Notes: generated by a model from the letters alone, not told the origin. Counted from the stretch's first letter, positions 1 through 6,449 are shown. The stretch: DNA of 11,782 bases from Alphaproteobacteria bacterium (GCA_018971405.1 JAGXAX010000020.1:1-11782), one strand, 5' to 3'. Program-made: numbers and translations.

Positions 1-2
1 AA

Positions 3-521
3 GAGGCCGAAGTCGCAAAACTTACAAAACAATCTAAAAATATCGATGACTTAATAAGAAGACTTAAACTAAAAGAGCAACACAAGACACGCAACGGCTC
101 TTATGCATACAGCCCGCGCGACAGCCACGCGCCTCACCATCTCGTCATGCCCGTGCAGGGGAAAATTTTCATCGCCTTCGGCCAAAAGAACGAACTTGGC
201 GCGCGCAGCGAGGGCATCACGTTTTCCACAAGAGAGGGCGCCAGCGTCGTCTCGCCTCTTGCGGGCATCGTCCGGTTCGCCGGCCCCTTCCAGAAATACA
301 AGCAAATCTTGATTATCGAGCACAAGGGCGGGTATCATAGCCTCATTACCGGACTGGCACGCATAGACACTGTCGTTGGAGCGTCACTTGCGGCCGGTGA
401 GCCTGTGGGTGTGGCGCAAACATCCGGCTCTCCCCGAATCTACTTCGAACTGCGCCATGACGGAAAACCGATCAATCCGCAAAGGTTGCTGCTCACACAA
501 TTGAAACAGGAAAAAAGCTAG
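3..521 (+). CDS. EnvC-like murein hydrolase activator, C-terminal part (5' partial)
   Basis: The frame is open from the left edge, so the N-terminus lies outside the window; 172 residues are visible. Residues 1-30 are charged and helical, matching the end of the coiled coil that precedes the LytM domain in EnvC-type proteins. Residues 49-165 form an M23/LytM fold, with a core around EGITF, the SPLAGIVRFAG strand pair and a final IYFELRHDGKPINP segment. All four zinc-ligand positions of active M23 peptidases appear replaced: Ser69 and Thr73 in place of the first His and Asp, Gly117 in place of the second-motif His, and Tyr147 in place of the last His. In E. coli the equally degenerate EnvC activates the amidases AmiA and AmiB at the septum, so a regulatory role in the periplasm is inferred. 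The stop codon lies two bases before the protease gene, indicating one operon. Confidence 0.85.
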   Translation, partial: EAEVAKLTKQSKNIDDLIRRLKLKEQHKTRNGSYAYSPRDSHAPHHLVMPVQGKIFIAFGQKNELGARSEGITFSTREGASVVSPLAGIVRFAGPFQKYKQILIIEHKGGYHSLITGLARIDTVVGASLAAGEPVGVAQTSGSPRIYFELRHDGKPINPQRLLLTQLKQEKS

Positions 522-523
522 AC

Positions 524-1903
524 ATGAACAAGAGAAAAGCCCTCAAACTCGCCCTCGCCGCCGCCGCCCTGCTCGTTTGCTCCTCGCTGACCGTCATCGC
601 CGCCGAAAACGGCGGCGCGGGGCAGGACGCAAGCGCCGAAACCTACAAGCAGTTGAACCTGTTCGGCGACGTCTTTGAAATGGTGCGCGCGGATTACGTC
701 GATCCCATCTCCGACAAGAAGCTGATCGAATACGCGCTCAACGGCATGCTCTCCAGCCTCGACCCGCACTCCTCCTACATGAACGCCAAGGAAGCCAAGG
801 CGATGGACGTCGAGAACACCGGCGAATTCGGCGGCCTCGGCATCGAAGTCACCATGGCCAACGGCGTGATCAAGGTCATCTCGCCGATCGACGACACGCC
901 CGCCGCGCACGCCGGCATCCAGTCGGGCGACCTGATCATCGAGATAGATGGCAAGCCCGTCACCGGCATGAGCCTCAACGACGCCGTGAACAAGATGCGC
1001 GGCAAGGTCGGCTCCAAAATCCTGCTGACCATCATCCGCAAGGGCGAAAAAGCGCCGCTCAAGATCACGCTCACCCGCGCGGTCATCCAGATCAAGTCGG
1101 TCAAGCACCGCGTCATCAACGGCAACGTCGGCTACATCCGCATCACCATGTTCAACGCGCAGACCGCGCCCGGCATGCTCAAGGCCTTCAAGGACATCAA
1201 GAAAAAGACGGACGGCAAGCTGATCGGATACGTCCTCGACCTCCGCAACAACCCGGGCGGCCTGCTTGATCAGGCGATCGCCACGGCGGACGATTTCCTC
1301 AACAAGGGCGAGATCGTTTCGACGCGTGGACGCAACCCCGACGACACGCGCGCCGACTACGCCACGCCGGGCGACCTCGCCGACGGCCTGCCGGTCATCG
1401 TCCTGATCAACGGCGGTTCCGCCTCGGCGTCCGAAATCGTTTCCGGCGCGCTGCAGGACAACCACCGCGCCATCGTCGTTGGCACGCAGTCCTTCGGCAA
1501 AGGCTCGGTGCAAACGCTGTTCAACGTTCCCGGCGGCGGGATGGTGCGCCTGACGACGGCGCGCTACTTCACGCCCTCCGGCCGCTCGATCCAGGCGGAA
1601 GGCATCACTCCGGACATCGTGATCAAGCCCGCCAAGATCGTGGCCGACAGTGACCCGTTCCCGGAAATCCACGAAGCCGACCTGATCGGCGCGCTCAAGA
1701 ACCCCGACGGAACGCCCGCCGAGAAAAAAACGGACGACGCGGATGAAAACACGAAACTGGAATCCGACTACCAGTTGCTGCGCGCCGTCGACCTGCTGCA
1801 GGGCATCTCCCTTTACAAGAGCGGGATGTCCGGCATCGCGCAGAAGAAAGTGTCTCCGGCGAAAGAGAAAAAGAACGGCCACGACCTCAACCTGAACCAA
1901 TAA
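524..1903 (+). CDS. ctpA: Periplasmic C-terminal processing protease, S41 family
   Basis: This 459-residue protein has the usual CtpA length and domain order. Residues 1-27 look like a Sec signal peptide (basic start, hydrophobic LALAAAALLV stretch, small residues before AEN). A PDZ domain covers about 102-190 (FGGLGIEV, GIQSGDLIIEIDG). The S41 core covers about 200-367. The Ser-Lys dyad is Ser301 in GGSASASEI and Lys326 in SFGKGSVQ, 25 residues apart as in E. coli Prc, with Gln330 following. The C-terminal tail is Lys-rich. Enzymes of this family cut proteins near their C-termini in the periplasm and often regulate peptidoglycan hydrolases or their adaptors, which fits the EnvC-like gene directly upstream. 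The start ATG is two bases after the upstream stop, with an AGGA about 12 bases before it, so translational coupling is likely. The exact substrate is unknown. Confidence 0.95.
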   Translation: MNKRKALKLALAAAALLVCSSLTVIAAENGGAGQDASAETYKQLNLFGDVFEMVRADYVDPISDKKLIEYALNGMLSSLDPHSSYMNAKEAKAMDVENTGEFGGLGIEVTMANGVIKVISPIDDTPAAHAGIQSGDLIIEIDGKPVTGMSLNDAVNKMRGKVGSKILLTIIRKGEKAPLKITLTRAVIQIKSVKHRVINGNVGYIRITMFNAQTAPGMLKAFKDIKKKTDGKLIGYVLDLRNNPGGLLDQAIATADDFLNKGEIVSTRGRNPDDTRADYATPGDLADGLPVIVLINGGSASASEIVSGALQDNHRAIVVGTQSFGKGSVQTLFNVPGGGMVRLTTARYFTPSGRSIQAEGITPDIVIKPAKIVADSDPFPEIHEADLIGALKNPDGTPAEKKTDDADENTKLESDYQLLRAVDLLQGISLYKSGMSGIAQKKVSPAKEKKNGHDLNLNQ

Positions 1904-1913
1904 GGAGCCCGCG

Positions 1914-3002
1914 TTGAAAAGATGGGCTGAGACATGGTCATCTTTTCCGGCAGCGCATAGGAAGCGTTGTTATCAGGGGCTGGCCGCCTACGGGGCGCTG
2001 GCGGCCGTCTGCGGCATATGGGTTTCCATCCATGCCCGCGCCACGATTGAAGGCCTGCAAGCCGGCGTTCCTTCCGCAACCGCGCTGGTCAAGAACGTTT
2101 ACACGACGCCACAGATCACCGGCGCGGCGTCCGCCGCAACGCCGGCGCAACCGCCTGCCACGCCGCCGCCGCCGCCCGTCGCCGACAACGGAAAAACCTA
2201 TGTCTCGGTCATCGTTTCAGGCCTCGGCCTATCCTCTTTCGAAACGCAAAGGGCCATCGACGATCTGCCCGCGCCCTTCACGCTGGCCTTCTCGCCCTAC
2301 AGCGACGATGCGCGCTCCTGGGCCAGGAAGGCTGTCGCCGCACATCATGAAACGCTCATGCTCGCGCCGATGGAAAGCGCCAATTACCCACAGGACGACC
2401 CCGGCCCCCGCGCCCTGTCTTCGCGTCTGAGCGATAAAGACAACAATGCCGCCCTCGAATGGCTGCTCACGCAGGGCGACGGCGCCGTCGGCATCATGAA
2501 CATGATGGGCTCCCGCTACCTGACCGACCAGAAGAGGCTCGTTTCCACCTTCACGACCCTGCGCAAGAATGACGCCCTGTTCATTGAAACGCCGGACATC
2601 AAAAATTCGGCCGCAGCCGCAGCCGCAGCGAAAACCGGTCTGCCTTTCATGGAAGCGAACCTGCGCATAGACGCCAACCCGACGGAGAACGCCATCCGCG
2701 AGCAGCTCGCCCAGCTGGAGATGACCGCGCAGAAGCACGGCTACGCCATCGGCATCGCCCATCCCTACCCCATAACGCTGAACCTGTTGAAATCATGGGC
2801 GGCGGGACTGGCCGCGCGCGGCATCATTCTCGCACCGCTGAAAACAGTATGGAAGAACAAAAAGCATTATATTCCGTCGACGGATGCGCCGCCTTCTCCC
2901 GCCCCCGCCGCGGAAACGTCCGGCGCCGCACCCGCCGGAGCGCCCGTTGTGACCGGAAACGCCGCATCACCGCCGCCACAATCCCAGCTCAGACAGCCCT
3001 GA
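1914..3002 (+). CDS. Divergent polysaccharide deacetylase family protein (DUF610/YibQ-like)
   Basis: The start is a TTG with a strong AAGGAG six bases upstream that overlaps the stop codon of ctpA. Of 362 residues, 1-20 are polar and basic, 21-40 form one membrane anchor, and 73-91 are an Ala/Pro-rich spacer. Residues 94-318 match the DUF610 fold: PMESANYPQDDPGPRAL (152-168), GIMNMMGSR (193-201), IAHPYP (281-286) and ARGIILAPL (301-309). The tail from 321 is disordered and Pro/Ala-rich. The domain should lie in the periplasm. The family is related to NodB deacetylases, but the Asp-Asp pair of the first strand is Ser102-Gly103 here and the His of the usual NNHMGS motif is Met197, so this copy may have no metal-dependent activity. 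A (GCCGCA)3 run encodes part of a seven-Ala stretch at 233-239. Its place between ctpA and rppH is a recurrent alphaproteobacterial arrangement. Confidence 0.87.
   Translation: MKRWAETWSSFPAAHRKRCYQGLAAYGALAAVCGIWVSIHARATIEGLQAGVPSATALVKNVYTTPQITGAASAATPAQPPATPPPPPVADNGKTYVSVIVSGLGLSSFETQRAIDDLPAPFTLAFSPYSDDARSWARKAVAAHHETLMLAPMESANYPQDDPGPRALSSRLSDKDNNAALEWLLTQGDGAVGIMNMMGSRYLTDQKRLVSTFTTLRKNDALFIETPDIKNSAAAAAAAKTGLPFMEANLRIDANPTENAIREQLAQLEMTAQKHGYAIGIAHPYPITLNLLKSWAAGLAARGIILAPLKTVWKNKKHYIPSTDAPPSPAPAAETSGAAPAGAPVVTGNAASPPPQSQLRQP
2610..2627 (+). repeat. Hexanucleotide microsatellite (GCCGCA)x3
   Basis: Three perfect copies of GCCGCA, followed by GCG, encode part of the seven-alanine run in the DUF610 protein. 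Gain or loss of one unit would keep the frame and change the run by two alanines. Confidence 0.8.
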
Positions 3003-3003
3003 C

Positions 3004-3501
3004 ATGACAGAGCATGGCCGCAACCCGCCCGCAAAGACCTACCGCCCGGGCGTGGGCATCGTCCTCTTCAACGCGGCGGGCCACGTGCTGATCGCCGAAC
3101 GGATCGACAACCCCGGCGGCTGGCAGATGCCGCAGGGCGGCATCGACGAAGGCGAGGCGCCGGAAACCGCCGTCTTCCGCGAGATGGAAGAAGAAATCGG
3201 CACGCGCAATGCGAAGATCATCGGCATGATGGACGAGTGGATCTGCTACGACTTTCCGCAGGCTTTAAGCGACCGGCTGTGGAACGGAAAATACCGCGGC
3301 CAGCGGCAGAAATGGATCGCCCTGCGCTTTCTCGGCACAGACGACGAAATCGACCTGACGACCCACGACGAACCGGAGTTCGGCGACTGGAAGTGGGTTC
3401 CCTTCGACGAACTGACGCGCTACGCCGTACCATTCAAGCGCACCGTCTATGCGCACGTGGTGAAAGAGTTCGCGCGCTACGCCAAGCCTGAAAACGCCTG
3501 A
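3004..3501 (+). CDS. rppH: RNA pyrophosphohydrolase, Nudix family
   Basis: This 165-residue protein has a clear Nudix box at residues 45-67: Gly45, Glu51, then REMEEEIG at 59-66, with the catalytic metal-binding glutamates. It also has the RppH signatures YRPGVGIVLFN near the N-terminus and NPGGWQMPQGG just before the box, and a C-terminal WKWVPFDEL segment. The only small deviation is Thr67 where the box normally ends in an aliphatic residue. The family removes pyrophosphate from the 5' end of mRNAs and so triggers RNase-dependent decay; some alphaproteobacterial members are annotated as dinucleoside polyphosphate hydrolases. The ATG follows the DUF610 stop after one base. The gene is the last of the + strand cluster and converges on the DUF192 gene with one base between the stops. 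Confidence 0.95.
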   Translation: MTEHGRNPPAKTYRPGVGIVLFNAAGHVLIAERIDNPGGWQMPQGGIDEGEAPETAVFREMEEEIGTRNAKIIGMMDEWICYDFPQALSDRLWNGKYRGQRQKWIALRFLGTDDEIDLTTHDEPEFGDWKWVPFDELTRYAVPFKRTVYAHVVKEFARYAKPENA

Positions 3502-3502
3502 T

Positions 3503-3524
3503 CTATTTCACGTCGTTGAAATAG
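3503..3524. repeat. Perfect inverted repeat at convergent gene junction
   Basis: CTATTTCA (3503-3510) and TGAAATAG (3517-3524) form a perfect 8-bp stem with a 6-base loop. The left arm begins with the stop codon of the - strand DUF192 gene and starts two bases after the rppH stop. No T-run follows on either side, so it is not a textbook terminator, but the symmetric hairpin could help end or stabilise transcripts coming from both directions. Confidence 0.55.
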
Positions 3525-3985
3525 GGGTGCAGCACCCTGTCGCCCGCGGCGATGCCGAGCGCCTTCGCCCGCCCGCCGTCGATCTCGATGACGCCGCTGA
3601 CCGGCCCCTCCGACGGAATTGCCGTCAGGTCTTCCGGCACGGCGTTCGCGTGGACATGCGTGATGACCCCATCTGGCGCGACGAACAGCATGTCGAGCGG
3701 AATCAGCGTGTTTTTCATCCAGAAGACGACCGGCGCCGTCCGGTTCATCTCGAACAGCATGCCGTGGTCCGGCGCCATCGTCTTGCGGAACATCAGGCCA
3801 AGTTCCTGCTCCTGCGGCGTCGATGCGATCTCCACCTCGAAATCATGCCTGACGCCGTTTTTTCCGACGATCACGAGCTTCTGAACATGCGCTTCGGCCC
3901 GCACCCGACGGGAGAAATAAAAAACCCCCGCCGCGGCAATGCAGAGGAAGGCGATGATGTTCGTCAAAGTTTTCGATGCTTTCAT
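3503..3985 (-). CDS. DUF192 family exported protein
   Basis: This 160-residue protein has a hydrophobic N-terminal segment (about 8-24) followed by RRVRAEA, so it is either a signal peptide or a membrane anchor, which places the domain in the periplasm. Residues 35-155 match DUF192 in order: a DFEVEIASTPQEQELGLMFR segment (48-67), HGMLFEM (74-80), FWMKNTLIPLDMLFV (88-102) and a GVIEIDGGRAKALGI (131-145) stretch. The family is widespread and compact, and no biochemical function is established, so none is given here. The ATG at 3985 is preceded by GGAGG four bases away. It lies 16 bases after the YmdB-type gene and is the last gene of its operon. Confidence 0.88.
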   Translation of the reverse strand: MKASKTLTNIIAFLCIAAAGVFYFSRRVRAEAHVQKLVIVGKNGVRHDFEVEIASTPQEQELGLMFRKTMAPDHGMLFEMNRTAPVVFWMKNTLIPLDMLFVAPDGVITHVHANAVPEDLTAIPSEGPVSGVIEIDGGRAKALGIAAGDRVLHPYFNDVK

Positions 3986-4001
3986 GAAACCTCCAGAAAA
4001 A

Positions 4002-4820
4002 TCATGTTTCTGCCGGCAGGGCCTGCGACAGCCTTCCGCCGAGACGGAAGGCTTCGATGCGCCTGCACAGCCCCGTGGACGGGTCGATATCGACCATCGT
4101 TCCGCACAGCGTCACCGGGCCTTCGGCGGGACGCAGCCGCTCGCCCGGTATCTTGCGCGTGAACCTGTAAACGGCGCCCGCCTTCTCCATGCCGATCACG
4201 CTGTCGTAGCTGCCGCACATGCCGGCGTCCGTCTGGTAGCCGGTGCCCTTGGGCAGGATTTGCGCGTCCGCCGTCGGGATGTGCGTGTGCGTGCCGACGA
4301 CGAACGACGCGCGTCCGTCGCAATATTGCGCCAGAGCCATTTTCTCGCTGTTGGCCTCGGCGTGCACGTCGACGACGATGGCATTCACCTGCGCGCCCAT
4401 GCGATGCGTATTGCAGATTTTATCGATGGCGGCAAACGGGTCGTCCAGCGCATCCATGAACAAACGCCCCATCACGTTCACGACAAGAATCTTATGGCCG
4501 TGCGCCGTGCCGATGATGTAAGCGCCGCGCCCCGGCGTGCTTTCGGGGAAGTTGATCGGGCGCAAAAGCTTCTGGTCGCCCGCGATGTAGGAGATGATCT
4601 CGCGCTGGTCCCAGATGTGGTTTCCGGTCGTGATGCAATCGACGCCCGCCTTGTAAAGGTCGCTGCAGATCTGCGCGGTGATGCCGAAGCCGTGCGCCGC
4701 GTTCTCGCCGTTGGCGATCACGGCATCGAGTTTGTATTTTCCGCGCAGTTCCGGAAGGCGGGCGATAATCTCGTCACGCGCATCGCGGCCGACGATGTCT
4801 CCCAGAAAAAGAACCCTCAT
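4002..4820 (-). CDS. ymdB: YmdB-type metallophosphoesterase (TIGR00282 family)
   Basis: This 272-residue protein has the usual family length and a full set of metal-ligand motifs: LGDIVG with Asp8, NGEN with Glu39 and Asn40, GNHIWD with Asn67 and His68, DVHAEANSEK with His153, and GTHTHIPTAD with His178 and His180. There is no signal peptide, so it should be cytoplasmic. Bacillus subtilis YmdB is a phosphodiesterase acting on 2',3'-cyclic nucleotides and needed for biofilm and nanotube phenotypes; the physiological role in alphaproteobacteria is not established. Its start overlaps the fau stop in an ATGA arrangement, so the two are translationally coupled. The symbol is a family label, not proof of the same role. 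Confidence 0.92.
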   Translation of the reverse strand: MRVLFLGDIVGRDARDEIIARLPELRGKYKLDAVIANGENAAHGFGITAQICSDLYKAGVDCITTGNHIWDQREIISYIAGDQKLLRPINFPESTPGRGAYIIGTAHGHKILVVNVMGRLFMDALDDPFAAIDKICNTHRMGAQVNAIVVDVHAEANSEKMALAQYCDGRASFVVGTHTHIPTADAQILPKGTGYQTDAGMCGSYDSVIGMEKAGAVYRFTRKIPGERLRPAEGPVTLCGTMVDIDPSTGLCRRIEAFRLGGRLSQALPAET

Positions 4821-5392
4821 TTATATATGTTTCCTTCCGTTATGACGGCGTCCATCCTGATGTCGTTTCCGTCGCGCGGCAGGCCGTCCTTGTAATGCTG
4901 CATCTCGTACGCAAGGCCGATCGCCCGCACCGGTTTCTGCTTTTTCAGCCGCGCGATCGTACGGTCGTAAAAGCCGCCGCCATAACCCAGCCGGTAGCCG
5001 TTCGCATCAAACGCCAGCACCGGCACCAGCAGCACGTCGGGCATCACCGCTTCATCGCCCGCTGCAGGCTCCTGAAGGCCGTATTTTCCCGTCGTCATTT
5101 TCACGTTTTCATCCCAGCGGCGAAACAGCAGCGGCGCGCCATCGCCCGCTACATGCGGCAGCGCGCAGGCATGCTCTCTCGACAAAAGCGCGCGCAGGAT
5201 CGGCAGCGCGTCCACCTCGCCTTTGACCGGCCAGTATCCGGCGACAACGGCACCGGCCACAGGCTCCACATGCCGCAGGAAGGCCGCGCATATGGCTTCC
5301 GCCGCGGCGATCCTCTCGTTCGGCAGCATCTGCAGCCGCCGTTCGAGGAACGACTGACGCAGGGCGGGTTTTGTGGGAAGATGCAGTGTCAC
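4817..5392 (-). CDS. fau: 5-formyltetrahydrofolate cyclo-ligase
   Basis: This 191-residue cytoplasmic enzyme converts 5-formyl-THF with ATP to 5,10-methenyl-THF, returning stored formyl folate to the active one-carbon pool. It shows the N-terminal basic ATP-contacting helix (KPALRQSFLERR, residues 8-19), KGEVD with Glu59 as probable folate contact, YGLQEP (104-109), the diagnostic RLGYGGGFYDR (134-144) and a C-terminal DIRMDAVITE (177-186). The assigned start is a GTG at 5392 about 31 bases after the end of the 6S RNA. No strong ribosome-binding site precedes it, only GAGAG about 10 bases upstream; the next in-frame Met is residue 22, which would cut the ATP-contacting helix, so GTG is preferred. 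Lying immediately downstream of 6S RNA is a classic proteobacterial arrangement, with co-transcription known in E. coli. Confidence 0.93.
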   Translation of the reverse strand: MTLHLPTKPALRQSFLERRLQMLPNERIAAAEAICAAFLRHVEPVAGAVVAGYWPVKGEVDALPILRALLSREHACALPHVAGDGAPLLFRRWDENVKMTTGKYGLQEPAAGDEAVMPDVLLVPVLAFDANGYRLGYGGGFYDRTIARLKKQKPVRAIGLAYEMQHYKDGLPRDGNDIRMDAVITEGNIYK

Positions 5393-5423
5393 GCGCGGTT
5401 TTCTCTCAGGAATCCGAAGAAGT

Positions 5424-5585
5424 GGAAGGCTGCCACCTGAGCCGTCGACGGGGTTATCCGCTAGGCCCTGTAAAACAGGGGGGTGCCATGTACTCAGGCC
5501 ACGGCCTGAACAGCGACGGCTCCCGATCTAACGATCATCGGCCTCTGGGACAGTGCTGTCTTATCGAACTCTGCAGCAGCCTTCC
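5424..5585 (-). ncRNA. ssrS: 6S RNA (RNA polymerase sigma70-holoenzyme regulator)
   Basis: The 236-base gap between zapA and fau on the same strand is the conserved home of 6S RNA. A perfect 10-bp closing helix pairs GGAAGGCTGC (5585-5576) with GCAGCCTTCC (5433-5424), giving a 162-base RNA, close to the usual size. Inside, GGGaGCCGT (5524-5516) pairs with ATGGCaCCC (5489-5481), and TCAGGC (5509-5504) pairs with GCCTGA (5499-5494), forming an apical stem-loop. A small hairpin, CCCTGT-TTT-ACAGGG (5480-5466), sits on the 3' side of the central region. A good promoter ends just upstream of 5585. In other bacteria 6S RNA mimics an open promoter and sequesters the housekeeping holoenzyme in stationary phase. 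The exact 3' end and the central bubble are inferred, and no covariance model was run. Confidence 0.8.
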
Positions 5586-5592
5586 GGAAATG

Positions 5593-5621
5593 AATATAGG
5601 CGCACCGACGGCAGGAATCAA
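5593..5621 (-). promoter_or_regulatory. Sigma70-type promoter of 6S RNA
   Basis: Read on the - strand, a -35 TTGATT (5621-5616) and a -10 TATATT (5598-5593) are separated by exactly 17 bases. The predicted start, six to eight bases after the -10, falls at about 5585-5587, exactly where the closing helix of the 6S RNA begins. The -35 contains a GATTC (5619-5615), a GANTC site of the CcrM type. Confidence 0.7.
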
Positions 5622-5628
5622 CATGCTC

Positions 5629-6006
5629 TTAAGAGGCCTGCAGCACGCGGCTGGCAACCCCTTCAATTCGCTTGGTAATCTGCTCCAGAACATTCAGGAC
5701 GGCCTGCTCTTCTTCCTTGCTGATGGAAGACTGCGGCGCCGCGGCCGGCACAGGCGCGCCGCGCGTCGCGCGCAGCGCCGATGCGGGAACTTCCCCTTGG
5801 CCCGAACGCGCGTCAAAAAGCTCATCAGCCAGCACCAGCGACGTCAAAACCATCAGGTGAGCGTCATTGTATGCGGCTCCGGCGCGCGAAATCTGCTGCA
5901 GCCTCTGGTCGATATAAGACGCCAGATCGACAATGCGGCCTTCCTGCCCGTTATCGCAGGAAATATCGTAGGAACGTCCATTGATGTAGATTGTTACCTC
6001 AGCCAC
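5629..6006 (-). CDS. zapA: Cell division protein ZapA
   Basis: This 125-residue cytoplasmic protein matches ZapA from its first residues: VTIYINGRSYDISC (4-17), GQEGRIVDLASYIDQRLQQI (20-39) and a helical LMVLTSLVLADELFD (51-65). A low-complexity Ala/Pro linker (about 72-92) follows, then a second helix (96-122) that would form the antiparallel coiled coil. ZapA binds FtsZ and stabilises or bundles the Z ring at the division site. The start is GTG, supported by a very strong GAGGAGG nine bases upstream that lies in the last codons of the preceding gene, so translation of the two genes is probably coupled. The 6S RNA promoter begins just after its stop. Confidence 0.93.
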   Translation of the reverse strand: MAEVTIYINGRSYDISCDNGQEGRIVDLASYIDQRLQQISRAGAAYNDAHLMVLTSLVLADELFDARSGQGEVPASALRATRGAPVPAAAPQSSISKEEEQAVLNVLEQITKRIEGVASRVLQAS

Positions 6007-6010
6007 GGGT

Positions 6011-6229
6011 TTAAGCCTCCTCGGTTAAAAGCATTTCAAGACGGTTGATTGTCTGGTCGAGCTTCGCGGCGATCTTGCGGTTTACTTCGCGCTCGTTGCG
6101 CACGCTCAAATCGAGCTGCGGTTCCGTCTTCTGTTTTTTAACGGCCTGAAAGCGTTTCTCGACGGCCGTCTCAAGATTCCCCAGAGCCTTGTCCAGATTC
6201 TCGAGGGCCGGTTTTAATGCTGATTTCAT
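6011..6229 (-). CDS. Small coiled-coil protein, DUF4164-like, upstream of zapA
   Basis: The preferred start is the ATG at 6229, giving 72 residues, because AGGGA lies six bases before it. A GTG at 6247 would add six residues but has no ribosome-binding site. The protein is almost entirely helical, charged and free of Cys or Trp, with heptad-like spacing of Leu and Val (LENLDKALGNLETAVEKRF near the start, KLDQTINRLEML near the end), which predicts a coiled coil. Alphaproteobacteria often have a short DUF4164 coiled-coil protein directly before zapA. The position and the closing LD-x-x-x-x-RLE pattern fit, so a role beside ZapA in division is plausible but inferred. Five bases separate its stop from the zapA GTG, and its last codons carry the zapA ribosome-binding site. 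Confidence 0.8.
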   Translation of the reverse strand: MKSALKPALENLDKALGNLETAVEKRFQAVKKQKTEPQLDLSVRNEREVNRKIAAKLDQTINRLEMLLTEEA

Positions 6230-6276
6230 GGCGAATCCCTGTTTCACTGCGATGGAATTTTTTTTGTAATGTTCTC

Positions 6277-6305
6277 AGAATAAAATTCCTTAAGCCTCAC
6301 GTCAA
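6277..6305 (-). promoter_or_regulatory. Sigma70-type promoter for the DUF4164-zapA-6S-fau operon
   Basis: On the - strand a -35 TTGACG (6305-6300) and a -10 TATTCT (6282-6277) are 17 bases apart. The start would be near 6270, leaving a leader of about 41 bases before the ATG at 6229 that includes an eight-A run. It is the only sensible promoter in the gap between the upstream terminator and this gene. Confidence 0.6.
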
Positions 6306-6342
6306 TTGATATAAAATCTTTGGAGCGCATTGATTGCCGGGC

Positions 6343-6351
6343 TGTGGATAA
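6343..6351 (-). promoter_or_regulatory. Perfect DnaA-box match TTATCCACA
   Basis: The - strand reads TTATCCACA, identical to the high-affinity DnaA box consensus, about 40 bases upstream of the -35 of the zapA operon promoter. It is a single site with no cluster, so it could be chance. Regulation of a division operon by DnaA would be plausible. Confidence 0.3.
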
Positions 6352-6386
6352 CATTCCTGCGGCGCAAATCACGGCATAAAGGAAAA

Positions 6387-6410
6387 GGGGGCGCCTCAAC
6401 CGACGCCCCC
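6387..6410 (-). terminator. Intrinsic terminator after the VWA/AAA+ operon
   Basis: Read on the - strand, GGGGGCG (6410-6404) and CGCCCCC (6393-6387) form a perfect 7-bp all-GC stem with a 10-base loop, followed by TTTTCCTTT. It lies 40 bases after the stop of the 112-residue gene and before the promoter of the next operon, so it separates the two - strand units. Confidence 0.82.
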
Positions 6411-6449
6411 TCTCTAACCGCAGAAGAAAAATTCGCAAAAGATGAGGAC

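Noticed and set aside
518..1900. Full-length open frame antisense to ctpA
   Set aside because: The + strand frame has a signal peptide, PDZ and S41 catalytic motifs. The antisense product is rich in Arg, Val, Asp and Gly without any domain, as expected from GC-rich codon bias that removes antisense stops.
5451..5460. Second DnaA box near GTTATCCG
   Set aside because: It lacks the last bases of the consensus and lies inside the 6S RNA.
6244..6438. 64-codon - strand open frame between the two operons
   Set aside because: It overlaps the terminator stem and the promoter of the zapA operon, has no good ribosome-binding site and no recognisable protein features.
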